A DNA stretch of 30,766 nucleotides. Origin: Apostichopus parvimensis. Its lineage: Eukaryota > Echinodermata > Holothuroidea > Aspidochirotida > Stichopodidae. Positions 23,001-29,752 of the stretch are shown here, one piece after another. The stretch is taken from assembly GCA_000934455.1 (NCBI GenBank), contig KN883517.1:81108-111873 (forward strand), read 5' to 3'. The translations under genes and the position numbers were made by a program. Each line of letters starts with the position of its first letter. Positions within the stretch are counted from its first letter, which is position 1. The notes under the pieces are model-generated. The model was not told the origin of the DNA, did not search any database, and worked only from the letters and a program-made list of their open reading frames with translations.

Positions 23001-26000
23001 TGAATTGAATGAATTTAGAAAGAAGTTAAATACCTGAGTGTCTCACGTTCGTTGATAGAACCACGTTGCAGTGTGCCAGTATCACGCTGTTTACTGATGC
23101 CGGCCCTCTCCACCAGAATCCAGCAATCCTTCTTCATCCGCGTCCTTTCGTCGATGGTCCCAGTGAATCGCCCCTCTCTCAGCTTTCCATGGATGTAAGG
23201 AGTGACATTGATGGACAGACGAGGGGGAAGGCATTTACCCCAGAGGAAACTAGAACCATCGAAGCTCTTTGTAGCTGCAAATTTTAAGTCCTTGACTGCA
23301 TCGGGACCCATGGGAACAAGGAAGGTGGGTTGGTCACAATCAAGTCTTGAAGGAATCGTTTCTGTTATCTTCTGGTCTTTCTTCCTATTCTTTCTTGTGT
23401 TTGTCTTCGTCCATACTCTTGGTTTGGGAATGTACGATGCCGTTTCCCATGACGACGGAACGGCATACTCCTCTCTATCTACGTAAATTACGTGATCTTT
23501 CCCTTCTTCAAGAGGGACATCCCTGACGATTTTCTTTGGGCTTTTCTCTCTCTTTCCTTGATCGTGTTGAGGTTTGGTTGATGCAGGGAGGATGAAGTCC
23601 TCCAGGGAGTTATCCATGCCAGTATACCCCAGCTGTGCACCCCTCACAGAGCCAAGTGAGTCCTCCATTGCCTCTCGCAACATGACATCGTCCTCCTCAT
23701 CCCAGATCTCATCCTCATACATCTCCTGGTAGAAGCTGATGTTACCTCCAGGCAAACCCTTCCTCGTTTTCGCTGACTTAGCGGAATAAGATCCTTTCAA
23801 GAAACGGAAAAGACAGCAAACGTTTTGGATGGATTTTAACATTTTTACCGACAGAAACTCCTTTTAAGACAACCAAGGTCACTTCATGTAGTCATTGCCC
23901 ATCAAAGCTGTGCAAGCTGAAACTCACTTTGTAACCAGTGCTCAAAGAAGATGCACACGTAAGCTTGACCCTGCAAAGCAACTTTGTACCCTTCTACTGT
24001 AGTCTGTACAGCTGTTAATATATTCCTAATGGTATTTGTGACAATCAAAAGTATGGTTTTGAAGGTGTTGGGCTTTAGTAATTTTTAATAATCTGTAAAA
24101 GTGGCTGTCAAAGTTAACATCCAAAAGTTTTTGCTCGAACAGTTTTGAATCTGTGAAAAAATTGCTCAGCATGAGGTTTTTTGCGAACAATGACCATCAG
24201 AACTTAGAGGAAACATTGTATGAAGTTCAGTATACTATGGAAACGCTAGTAGTGTGTCGATTCTTTTTGTATTCTCTGATATGCAGCTCATATTTTTTGC
24301 CTGCATGCATGTAAAGCATTCATGATACAATCACAAACATTGTTTATTTTGATTATATGGTATTTTATTTGTCAATGTCTGATTGTAAAAACCAATTCTC
24401 AGCTATATTTTCCACAGCTGGGAAGACTACAATTCTGATGCTTTATGTAAATTGCTTTAGCGACAAAGGTAAATACAAAGAGAGGAAGGAGGGAGGGGGC
24501 GGGTGCCTGGGATGGGTGGTTGATCTTGGAGAGAAAGTCACTTTTTATCCACTCCGCCTTCGTCTTGCCCTTAACTCTTAACCACAACCTTTCCCTGATG
24601 TTTACTTACCTCTGGGTGGTTGTATCTGGAAGTGATGCTTGGAGGGTGCTGTATATACCTTACAATGTATCAGAACCTCTTCCTCCCAAACATCTTCTTG
24701 ATGTTGTCTCTTCTTGTACCCTCTCCTTCCCTTCCTTCTCTTGACCGGGATTTCCTCCACCTCCACCGCCTCTTCCCGACCTTTATCCTCCGTCACCTCC
24801 GAGAGATCCTCTTCCCTGGCATAGGTCCTACTGGCACTCTTCGCCTGCCTCTCACCGTTCCTCTGTGAGCAAACGTGCAGACAGTCCACTACCTTTCTGT
24901 GCTGACCCGGCTTCAGGTGATGTTTCGATACGACGACGGTACAATCGGACTCGCCCAATTCATCCATCAGGTTATCTGCCACCTGCCATCGTTTCTGTTT
25001 ATTCATCGAAAGGTGGATGTCATTGCTGACTTGGTTACCTGAGAAGTGACACAAAAACAGAAGAACATTAAACTGACATCCTTCAGTGATCTTTCATAAT
25101 AAATAGTTTTAACTACAACACCCATATGACAGCCGGGCTTCAAATTTGTCCTTGACATTTAGAAAGATATCTTTACCTGGAAATACAAACAAACTGATCA
25201 AATTTATAACATCTAAATAGAAAGAATCCATTGTGGAGATGATTTCGGTCTAAGTCCTAGTGTCTCTCCCAAACCTGTAACCAGTGGCGCACACTATGCA
25301 GGGGGGGGGGGGTTGGGTCAACGAAATAGAATGTAATGAACAGTCACCTCAAAAATATGTGCACTATGCGCAGTTGCTGTAATTGCCTCTCTGAGATGCC
25401 ATATATATTTTTTTTCAACGCACATTATTTTTTCGTTTTTTCCCCCAAAATTGTACCAAAAAAGGAAAGTTTAGCACACGAATGTAGTTCAGAAATTTGA
25501 CCTTGGCCCCCCACACCTAAAACCTGGCTACACCCCTGCCTGTAACCCCTTCATCCATATCTGATGTGGTGTGAATTTAATCTGCTGTCCATTGGACAGA
25601 AATTGACTACCTTTGAAAGTGGTTGCCTATGACGTCAGTATGAATATGTCTATCAGAAATATTTTGGTGAAATATTTCTACCTGTACTACATTGATAACA
25701 TGATGTTTGTACCTCTTTTGAAGGATTTGTTGCTCTGTATTACTATGTGCTGATCGGCACACAACTGGCTGTATGAAAATGTTGGCCTTCTGACAGTGTG
25801 GCCACTGAACACACCAAATCTGGATCCCTTTGTGTACACCATTGTGACTTTGGGGTTGTCTTCTTTCTCCGTGCAAGTAGTTTCCTCTATTCTGAAATAA
25901 AGATTAAATAAATTCAAGACCATATCACAGACCATTTGTGTTAAAACAACAAAATACAAATACAGCGAGGAATAATTTAATGCTCAAATTATTTGTAGCA

Positions 26001-27154
26001 GATCTGAACTTTTTCTTAGGTAAAATAGTACATGGTTCCTTTGGGCAAAACAGCTATGCATCTTTGAACATGTGTAGCAATTTACCCATCGTGATACCAG
26101 CATATTCCCTGATACCCAATGCAAGTACTCTAATGGATAAAATGCTCAAGAACAGACAAACACACAGAACACTTCTCAGCTACTTCAAGCCAATACTGCC
26201 CAGTAGGCTGTCTTCAACCTATATTATGATAAAACAAGATTAAGAATCATGGACTTACTGAATGAATACTGGAAAACAAATGCCCCAACATAGCATGCAA
26301 CATTGAAAATGATACTTGAAGTATATGAATGATACATAAGTTGTATTCATAGTGCTCAAAGAAATGGCTATCAAATATATGACAATTATAAGTTCAGCTA
26401 GGCCTAGGCTAGATGTTTAATCACAGATCATTACTGTAGATGTGTAATCACAGAACGTCAAGTTACCGTTTATCTCAACATAAGCAAGTAGCAGACATAG
26501 TATTACAGAAGCACTCACGTTATACTGTAGTTAGAGAATTTAGGCGGCCTACAACACTGCAGTGTTCACGGCCCTCCAAAAGAATTAGGCTAGTCTGGAT
26601 AAAACCTACACTGTACTCTAACCTAACGTTAACGGTTAAAATCTGGTGTTTCCTTCTTCTCCAACCCCAACTCTTCGCTTGTTCCTTTCCTTCCTTTGAA
26701 ATAAAATGAAGATTGATTCTAAAACCGTCATTTTATATTCTAAAATGCGATGCCGCATACTCATGTCAAAATCTGGTGCAATAGTTACGATTCCACAGAC
26801 TTTCGCACTGTGTGTACGTCTCGATTGATGCTTACTCTTACGCAATCAATCTGACGGAATGATCTATTTATAAAAATGGAACACCCCATATAGGGATCTG
26901 TTAGTAGCTAACTGAGATTTGCCTTTTAACGTTCTGCATTTGAACCTTAGGAAATTAAGCAAACTTATATTTTAATTTTTAAAATAACATTTAAAATTAT
27001 AAAATAATATTTACGAACATTTAAGGAGAAATGTTGAGATATTGAAATAAATAATTTCTCTTGTGATTAACACTCACCTTAGCAAGAATAACTGGATTCC
27101 TATTGCAACATATGTTGTTAATTCAATTATCAGCTGTTCGCTCAGTTCAACCAT
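13906..27154 (-). CDS. RBR-type (Ariadne-like) E3 ubiquitin ligase gene with duplicated RBR exons
   Basis: Whole-gene span reconstructed from GT-AG sites and codon phase, from ATG at 27154 to TGA at 13906. RBR ligases take ubiquitin from an E2 at RING1, load it on a RING2 cysteine and transfer it to substrate. In order: hydrophobic N-terminal helix (about 8-25), basic patch [13 protein letters not shown] (184-196, possible NLS), UIM-like motif (about 260-276), unassigned region to 568, RING1 (569-648), IBR (to about 747), RING2 (748-812), and a 170-residue helical Ariadne-like tail. The RING1-IBR-RING2 exons are present twice, both intact. With one module the coding length is 2949 nt (982 residues); with both it is 3681 nt (1226 residues). 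All junction phases agree. I do not claim a specific ortholog; Ariadne/ANKIB1-like relatives are the closest I recognise. The exon chain is strong, the choice of first exon less so. Confidence 0.85.
14017..14815 (-). other. Last intron of the RBR gene
   Basis: About 0.8 kb, donor CGG|GTATGT, acceptor taatcag. Contains an A/T homopolymer stretch near 14412-14440 and a C-run near 14682. No other feature recognised. Confidence 0.6.
14816..14941 (-). CDS. RBR gene, C-terminal helical exon
   Basis: 126 bp, phase 0 at both ends (acceptor tttctttcag, donor CGG|GTATGT). Encodes 42 residues beginning [16 protein letters not shown] and rich in Leu, Glu, Lys and Arg. The amphipathic pattern and its place after RING2 resemble the Ariadne helical region, which in Ariadne ligases folds back on RING2 and holds the enzyme in an inactive state. 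The role here is inferred from family knowledge. Confidence 0.8.
15115..15261 (-). CDS. RBR gene, C-terminal region exon
   Basis: 147 bp, phase 0 at both ends (acceptor tatttcgcag, donor GAG|GTGAGT). Encodes 49 residues ([14 protein letters not shown]... ending [11 protein letters not shown]). Links the post-RING2 exon to the helical exon. An alternative acceptor 7 bp further in (cttacag) would break the frame and is less likely. Confidence 0.8.
15667..15795 (-). CDS. RBR gene, first exon after RING2
   Basis: 129 bp, phase 0 at both ends (acceptor accacttgcag, donor CTG|GTGAGA). Encodes 43 residues ([20 protein letters not shown]...) with a basic, His-rich patch [14 protein letters not shown] and a helical end. 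Both RING2 exons end in phase 0, so either can join it. Confidence 0.8.
15796..16479 (-). other. Intron between the downstream RBR module and the C-terminal exons
   Basis: Contains an A/T-rich repeat (15829-15880), the left boundary of duplication unit A at about 15881, and, immediately after the RING2 donor, the 20-codon open extension to a TAA at 16417. Confidence 0.65.
16480..16673 (-). CDS. RING2 exon, module A (catalytic)
   Basis: 194 bp, entering in phase 1 (acceptor ttcctctag) and leaving in phase 0 (donor ACT|GTGAGT). Encodes [10 protein letters not shown]..., then the RING2 ligands CPAC, the active-site segment [21 protein letters not shown] and the final NHTYNC. The cysteine in GGC corresponds to the ubiquitin thioester cysteine of Ariadne-type ligases. 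The protein is identical to module B's RING2, with one silent base difference. Reading through the donor adds 20 codons and then a TAA at 16417. Confidence 0.9.
16985..17060 (-). repeat. tRNA-Thr(TGT)-like SINE head or tRNA pseudogene, copy A
   Basis: On the minus strand: GCTCAGGGCTGGTAGAGCA (D-arm, A-box-like), then an anticodon-like CTTGTAA loop (TGT) flanked by CAGGG/CTGTG, then AGGTCACTAGTTTGAAATC (B-box-like). The acceptor and T stems do not pair well, so it is not a working tRNA. Most likely the tRNA-derived head of a SINE. It lies in the IBR-RING2 intron and recurs in unit B. Confidence 0.55.
17247..17547 (-). CDS. IBR exon, module A
   Basis: 301 bp, entering in phase 0 (acceptor ttgattgaaaaaa region, AAAG|GCATAT) and leaving in phase 1 (donor GGAG|GTAAAG). 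Encodes 100 residues from [11 protein letters not shown] to KEKHKDG. The first Cys completes the last RING1 zinc pair (CPAYNC across the junction). The IBR ligands are CPKEGC, then [12 protein letters not shown], then HWPSTC, the standard C-x4-C / C-x-C / C-x2-C / H-x4-C layout. Differs from module B by 3 bases and one residue (Ile versus Met). Confidence 0.9.
17608..17708 (-). repeat. Partial duplicate of the IBR exon edge, present only in unit A
   Basis: This roughly 100-bp segment matches 17484-17607 (gaagaatg..., gctggccagtgtta, tgattgaa, gatccacaa, gtgcacttgg). It lacks about 27 bp that span the IBR splice acceptor and first codons. Unit B has no counterpart: there the first cacttgg runs straight into gtgttgc. 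A small local tandem duplication with an internal deletion, not a functional exon. Confidence 0.75.
17895..18082. repeat. ATTATC/ATC-type microsatellite, unit A
   Basis: About 190 bp of imperfect cattatcataat repeats in the RING1-IBR intron. The counterpart in unit B (about 20974-21078) is shorter and differently interrupted, so the two have diverged in length since the duplication. Confidence 0.85.
18274..18510 (-). CDS. RING1 exon, module A
   Basis: 237 bp, phase 0 at both ends (acceptor tcctattag, donor CCG|GTGAGT). Encodes 79 residues beginning [22 protein letters not shown]1 ligands: [13 protein letters not shown] and the TCP cysteine at the exon end, with the last ligand in the next exon. 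RING1 is the E2-binding domain. Differs from module B at 5 bases and two residues (Asp/Asn before IVTDCEIC, Pro/Ser in LIGxDG). Confidence 0.9.
18511..19655 (-). other. Inter-module intron containing the duplication junction
   Basis: 1145 bp between the RING2 donor of module B and the RING1 acceptor of module A. Its right half matches the intron downstream of RING2 (15881 onward) and its left half the intron upstream of RING1 (21490-22021), as expected for a simple head-to-tail duplication. The junction is at about 19038-19041. Confidence 0.8.
19656..19849 (-). CDS. RING2 exon, module B (catalytic)
   Basis: 194 bp, phase 1 in and phase 0 out, same splice sites as module A. Encodes the same RING2 protein, with CPAC, the catalytic cysteine in [21 protein letters not shown] and TYNC. 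Reading through the donor gives the same 20-codon extension and a TAA at 19593. Confidence 0.9.
20169..20244 (-). repeat. tRNA-Thr(TGT)-like SINE head or tRNA pseudogene, copy B
   Basis: Counterpart of the element at 16985-17060, nearly identical and in the same intron position, so it was present before the module duplicated. Confidence 0.55.
20431..20731 (-). CDS. IBR exon, module B
   Basis: 301 bp with the same phases and splice sites as module A. All IBR zinc ligands are present ([24 protein letters not shown]). Met replaces Ile in EGAMQSNT. Confidence 0.9.
20974..21078. repeat. ATTATC/ATC-type microsatellite, unit B
   Basis: Shorter counterpart of the repeat at 17895-18082, in the RING1-IBR intron. 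Confidence 0.8.
21253..21489 (-). CDS. RING1 exon, module B
   Basis: 237 bp, phase 0 at both ends, encoding 79 residues. RING1 ligands [13 protein letters not shown] and TCP are conserved. It follows in frame from the exon ending at 22232 (…QLVNQ joined to LETEDG…), so this module is the first reached by the transcript. Confidence 0.9.
22022..22231 (-). other. Unique part of the intron upstream of RING1 module B
   Basis: Non-duplicated intron sequence between the unit B boundary and the donor CAG|GTAGGA. No feature recognised. Confidence 0.6.
22232..22352 (-). CDS. RBR gene, exon immediately upstream of RING1
   Basis: 121 bp, phase 2 in (acceptor tgtcaacag) and phase 0 out (donor CAG|GTAGGA). 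Encodes 40 residues ([20 protein letters not shown]... PIQLVNQ). The phase 0 end allows splicing to either RING1 copy. No known domain recognised. Confidence 0.85.
22715..22852 (-). CDS. RBR gene, internal exon upstream of the catalytic module
   Basis: 138 bp, phase 2 at both ends (acceptor tgtattacag, donor GACAG|GTACGT). Encodes about 46 residues starting [20 protein letters not shown], an alpha/beta-like pattern. Domain not identified. Confidence 0.85.
23034..23793 (-). CDS. RBR gene, large N-terminal exon with UIM-like motif
   Basis: 760 bp, phase 1 in (acceptor tttcttgaaag) and phase 2 out (donor CTCAG|GTATTT). Encodes about 252 residues. Near its start an acidic helix, [17 protein letters not shown], fits the UIM pattern (acidic run, Leu, then Ala-x3-Ser). 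A Lys-rich linker follows ([13 protein letters not shown]), then a mixed alpha/beta stretch containing [20 protein letters not shown]. The second half may be a folded domain I cannot name. The codon joining it to the previous exon is a split Gly. Confidence 0.85.
23794..24609 (-). other. Intron of the RBR gene
   Basis: 0.8 kb (donor AGAG|GTAAGT). AT-rich with a G-rich patch near 24481-24512; no recognised element. Confidence 0.6.
24610..25038 (-). CDS. RBR gene, N-terminal exon with basic patch
   Basis: 429 bp, phase 1 at both ends (acceptor cacttctcag, donor AGAG|GTAAGT). Encodes about 143 residues. A first part has [18 protein letters not shown], next an acidic segment ([18 protein letters not shown]), next the basic cluster [13 protein letters not shown], a candidate nuclear localisation signal, and it ends HFQIQPPR. 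No named domain recognised. Confidence 0.85.
25039..25712 (-). other. Intron of the RBR gene with an hAT-type MITE
   Basis: 0.67 kb. About 257 bp of it is the inserted element at 25282-25538; the rest is unremarkable. Confidence 0.6.
25282..25538. mobile_element. hAT-type non-autonomous element with perfect 8-bp TSD
   Basis: Starts CAGTGGCGCAC, followed by a G-run, and ends CCTGGCTACACCCCTG (reverse complement CAGGGGTGTAGCCAGG, then a G-rich run). The CAG...CTG termini with short imperfect inverted repeats are hAT-like. It is flanked on both sides by CCTGTAAC (25274-25281 and 25539-25546), a perfect 8-bp duplication as hAT transposases make. 257 bp, non-coding. Confidence 0.85.
25713..25891 (-). 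CDS. RBR gene, second coding exon
   Basis: 179 bp, phase 2 in (acceptor ctttatttcag) and phase 1 out (donor AGAG|GTACAA). Encodes about 60 residues ([20 protein letters not shown]... SNKSFKR). The downstream phase matches the next exon and the upstream phase matches the candidate first exon. No domain recognised. Confidence 0.75.
25892..27077 (-). other. Presumed first intron of the RBR gene
   Basis: 1.2 kb between the candidate first exon and the second. AT-rich; no transposon or additional exon recognised. A TATAAATA sequence on the minus strand at 26865-26872 could belong to an alternative promoter but has no other support. Confidence 0.5.
27078..27154 (-). CDS. RBR gene, candidate first coding exon
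   Basis: Begins ATGGTTGAACTG in a good context (CC before ATG, G after) and ends at donor CTAAG|GTGAGTG. Its 77 nt leave two bases of a codon, matching the phase the next exon needs (split Arg). Encodes 25 residues, [19 protein letters not shown] and then QLFLL, mostly hydrophobic: a possible membrane anchor or signal-like helix, unusual for an Ariadne ligase. Identified by phase, ATG context and donor only, without homology, so less certain than later exons. Confidence 0.55.
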
Positions 27155-27183
27155 GGAGGTAAAACAGACTGTTTTACCTCCAT
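27142..27183 (-). promoter_or_regulatory. Overlapping upstream ORF (13 codons)
   Basis: An upstream ATG at 27183 in a strong context (ACCATGG) opens a 13-codon frame, [13 protein letters not shown], ending in TGA at 27142, inside and out of frame with the main coding start at 27154. If the 5' UTR includes it, it would be expected to reduce initiation at the main ATG. Confidence 0.4.
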
Positions 27184-27191
27184 GGTTCAAC
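27145..27191. repeat. Near-perfect palindrome at the start codon
   Basis: Arms 27149-27167 (aaccatggaggtaaaacag) and 27169-27187 are exact reverse complements separated by one base. With one mismatch the arms extend to 23 bp. As RNA this would be a strong hairpin holding both the uORF ATG and the main ATG. Confidence 0.95.
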
Positions 27192-27650
27192 CAGGAAGTT
27201 ACCTGCTTCAACTGAAGTGTGTTTCAGTCAGCAATACAGATAACTTTACCAACAATATACAACTTTTGTTTGTCAGGAAACTGAAATATTCACCGTCACT
27301 TATTCATATATGAGCCGTTTAACTTTGTGAAATCCCTACCGACTCAAAAAGCTAATGTTCTCTTCGGCCAATATGTTTCGTTTTTGACAACAACCTTTGG
27401 AACGTTCTTTATAGAAGGCCTATCTTAGAAAATCTAACATAGGATACAAGATCATAAGTTTATTTCACTTGCATTCTTCATGTGACTAAGTGACTTGATT
27501 TTTCTCAAACTTTGGTTGATCTTTAAACAATCAGCGAATTGATATTACATATGAAATATATAATAATAAATAATTATGCAAAAAAAGAGAGTAAAATGCA
27601 GTTAAGGTGGTGAAGGTAGTCGAAATATTTATTGAAACTCACATTCTCAT
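27155..27650. other. Presumed 5' flank of the RBR gene
   Basis: No coding sequence recognised. Presumably 5' UTR and promoter of the minus-strand gene; no clear TATA box or initiator could be assigned. Confidence 0.4.
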
Positions 27651-27654
27651 GATT

Positions 27655-27998
27655 ACTGTGAAGTCTCGTCGTATGATTATAATATTTTTCACTTGCACAA
27701 CCACTAATGTCATATATCTGATCTCCAGTAGAGCATCCAGTATGTTGGCGAGACCAAAACCACCCTCAAGAAGCGATTCTATGGTCACAGATCCCCAGTC
27801 AACACCATGAAGACTGAGACCCCAGTTGGAGAACACTTTAACCTTCCCAACCATACCATTAACGACATGTCTCTACAGGGGATTGAATCCTTAGGTAGCC
27901 GTCCTGACCTAGTACGAATCAGCAGAGAGAGGCTGTGGATGCAACGCCTTCGCACCATTCAACATCATTGGCTCAACATTCAGGAAGGACATGACTAA
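27655..27998 (+). pseudogene. GIY-YIG remnant of a Penelope-like retroelement
   Basis: Two overlapping frames together resemble the C-terminal GIY-YIG endonuclease domain of Penelope-like elements. The first frame has CTTTNVIYLIS. After a frameshift near 27735 the second gives QYVGETKTTLKKRFYGHRSP, then a conserved-looking VGEHFNLPNH, and ends WLNIQEGHD with TAA at 27998 (86 codons after the shift). NVIYLI, YVGET, the Arg/His pair in KKRFYGHR and GEHFN are the recognisable landmarks. The reverse transcriptase part is absent, so this is a 5'-truncated, frameshifted fragment. Confidence 0.75.
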
Positions 27999-28002
27999 CT
28001 TT

Positions 28003-28260
28003 TCTTTTGTTCCCCCCCCCCCTCCTTCTCCCCCTTGTTCCCTCCCCCATCACTCCTCTTCTCATAGCTCTCTTCCACTCTTTTTTCTCCACACCTTTCT
28101 GTCTTTGTCCTTCTCCAGTTTATTCCCTACCCCCTTCCCTTAATCCTCTCTTTGTCCCTCCACTGTTTATATCCTACCTCTCCTCTTCCCCTGTTGGTTT
28201 CTTTCTTCTCTCCATCCCTTGTCTACTTATCCCCTTACATCTATCTCTTTGATTTTTTTT
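28003..28260 (+). repeat. Polypyrimidine tract after the Penelope-like remnant
   Basis: About 250 bp composed almost wholly of C and T on the plus strand, beginning right after the stop of the GIY-YIG frame. It may be the element's 3' tail or a secondary simple-sequence expansion. Confidence 0.7.
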
Positions 28261-29071
28261 TTATTTCCACTGCCCTGTTATACGATGCTGTTTGAGAATA
28301 CAAGATAGTCACTTTCTGGTTTTTTGTGGAATAATTAAGATCATCTGTGTAGGCCACTAGAAAGCTAAAACATTGCTAGAATTTTCTAAATGTACTTTCC
28401 TAGAGGCTCTGATCCTCCATATTATTCCAGATACAGAGTGCGGCTCAATTTGACATTTAAATGTCTCATTATAAGGCAAAGCGCTTTCAGTGTGTTAAAA
28501 TGAGGTGCTTTGATCTGAGCATTGGAGACCACACTTTGACTTTCTAGCATTTTTTTGAGCAATGCTGAATATCTTAAATGAGAATTCCGATTTTGTGCCA
28601 ACCTTAAACAATGCAGTATTAAAAAGTGCTGAATTGCCTGTTTCAACATTGGTCTAGCAAACACCACGATTTTTCAAGATATATTTACCTCCCTTCAATG
28701 AAAATAGGTGCTGTAATTTTATTTCAAATGTAAATGAGAATGATTTGATCAAAATTTACCATTGTGTTATTAAAGTAGTTATTCAAGTCTTTTCCGTTTG
28801 CTGTAACCTCAAGTGAAATATTCTTTCCACCTTTATTTCAGAAATCCTTAGAGTAAATTGCCTTTGATTATGCAATTGGAAGATTGTTGACCTTTGTCAT
28901 TATTTAATGATCTTAATGAAGTCAATTGATCAAAATAACTAGTGTTATGAATTTGTGTACTAATCACGGGCAGATCTTTTGGTTTCTTTGTTGACTCTCT
29001 GCCCCGTAATTGTCTCTGTATAACCTATCTTTGCTGCACAGACGGTGTCCAGCCTTGTGAAAGATGGCACG
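28261..29071. other. Intergenic DNA, nothing recognised
   Basis: AT-rich sequence without a supported exon, RNA gene or repeat. Confidence 0.5.
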
Positions 29072-29572
29072 TACTGGAGTCTTAACAATGATCCAGTGTG
29101 ACGTAATTACATTAAATCACCAATGTTGCCTTAAAGGGTGTGAAGACTCGCGCAAAAAGAAACGTCTAATGCCGGTAATCTGACCTAGTTTCGAATGAGG
29201 TGTAACAGAAGTGTTAGACACCCCCTCTATCCCAGAAAATAGACACACAGCTTGCTACCGTCGGTAATTAGACACTATATGGTCAGTACATACAGCTGCG
29301 TTCAATACCCACAGCACAGTGTACAAACAATACAGCGATGGACATCTCAGGTCCAGCTGAAGATAACAAGGTATCACGTTTCATTACTGTACTGTCTGCA
29401 TTTTGTAGCGACACGAACAAAACGTCACTTGCAAGCAACAGAAAGTTAACTTTTTCAGATGGCCGCACCAGTTTGGGGCGAGTCTTCAATGCCTTTGAGT
29501 GTTGTGGAAAGAGTTAAATTCACAAAGGGCAACATATATGTATATGTGGAATTAATTAATTAGTTAATTAAA
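29072..29572. repeat. Repeat unit copy 1, split by a MITE
   Basis: Left part 29072-29133 (tactggagtcttaacaatg...) and right part 29496-29572 (gtgttgtggaaagagtt... aattaattaattagtt) together match copy 2 at 29621-29752. The intervening 29134-29495 is an inserted element. Confidence 0.8.
29134..29495. mobile_element. MITE with GAAGACTCGC terminal inverted repeats
   Basis: The left end AAGGGTGTGAAGACTCGCGC and the reverse complement of the right end AAAGGCATTGAAGACTCGCC match over most of about 20 bp. 362 bp, non-coding. The uninterrupted copy of the host repeat at 29621-29752 gives the empty site (ccctaagtg) against ccTTA[element]TGAgtg, consistent with a 2-3 bp target duplication around TTA/TGA. 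Superfamily not assigned. Confidence 0.75.
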
Positions 29573-29620
29573 TTCCTTGCTATATGTATTTAGCAAATGG
29601 ACTATCATAATTAGAACCCA

Positions 29621-29752
29621 TACTGGAGTCCTAACAATGGGCCAGTGCGACGTAATCACATTAAGTTGCAAATGTCACCCTAAGTGTTGTGGAAAGAGTT
29701 CAATTCACATAGGGCAACAAATGTGTATGTGGAATTAATTAATTAGTTAATC
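29621..29752. repeat. Repeat unit copy 2, uninterrupted
   Basis: About 130 bp closely similar to copy 1 in the same orientation and without the MITE. The function of the repeat is unknown. Confidence 0.8.

Noticed and set aside
26846-26872. TATAAATA and an initiator-like TCAGATT on the minus strand
   Set aside because: The spacing is about 20 bp, too short, and it falls inside the presumed first intron; no exon follows in a fitting phase.
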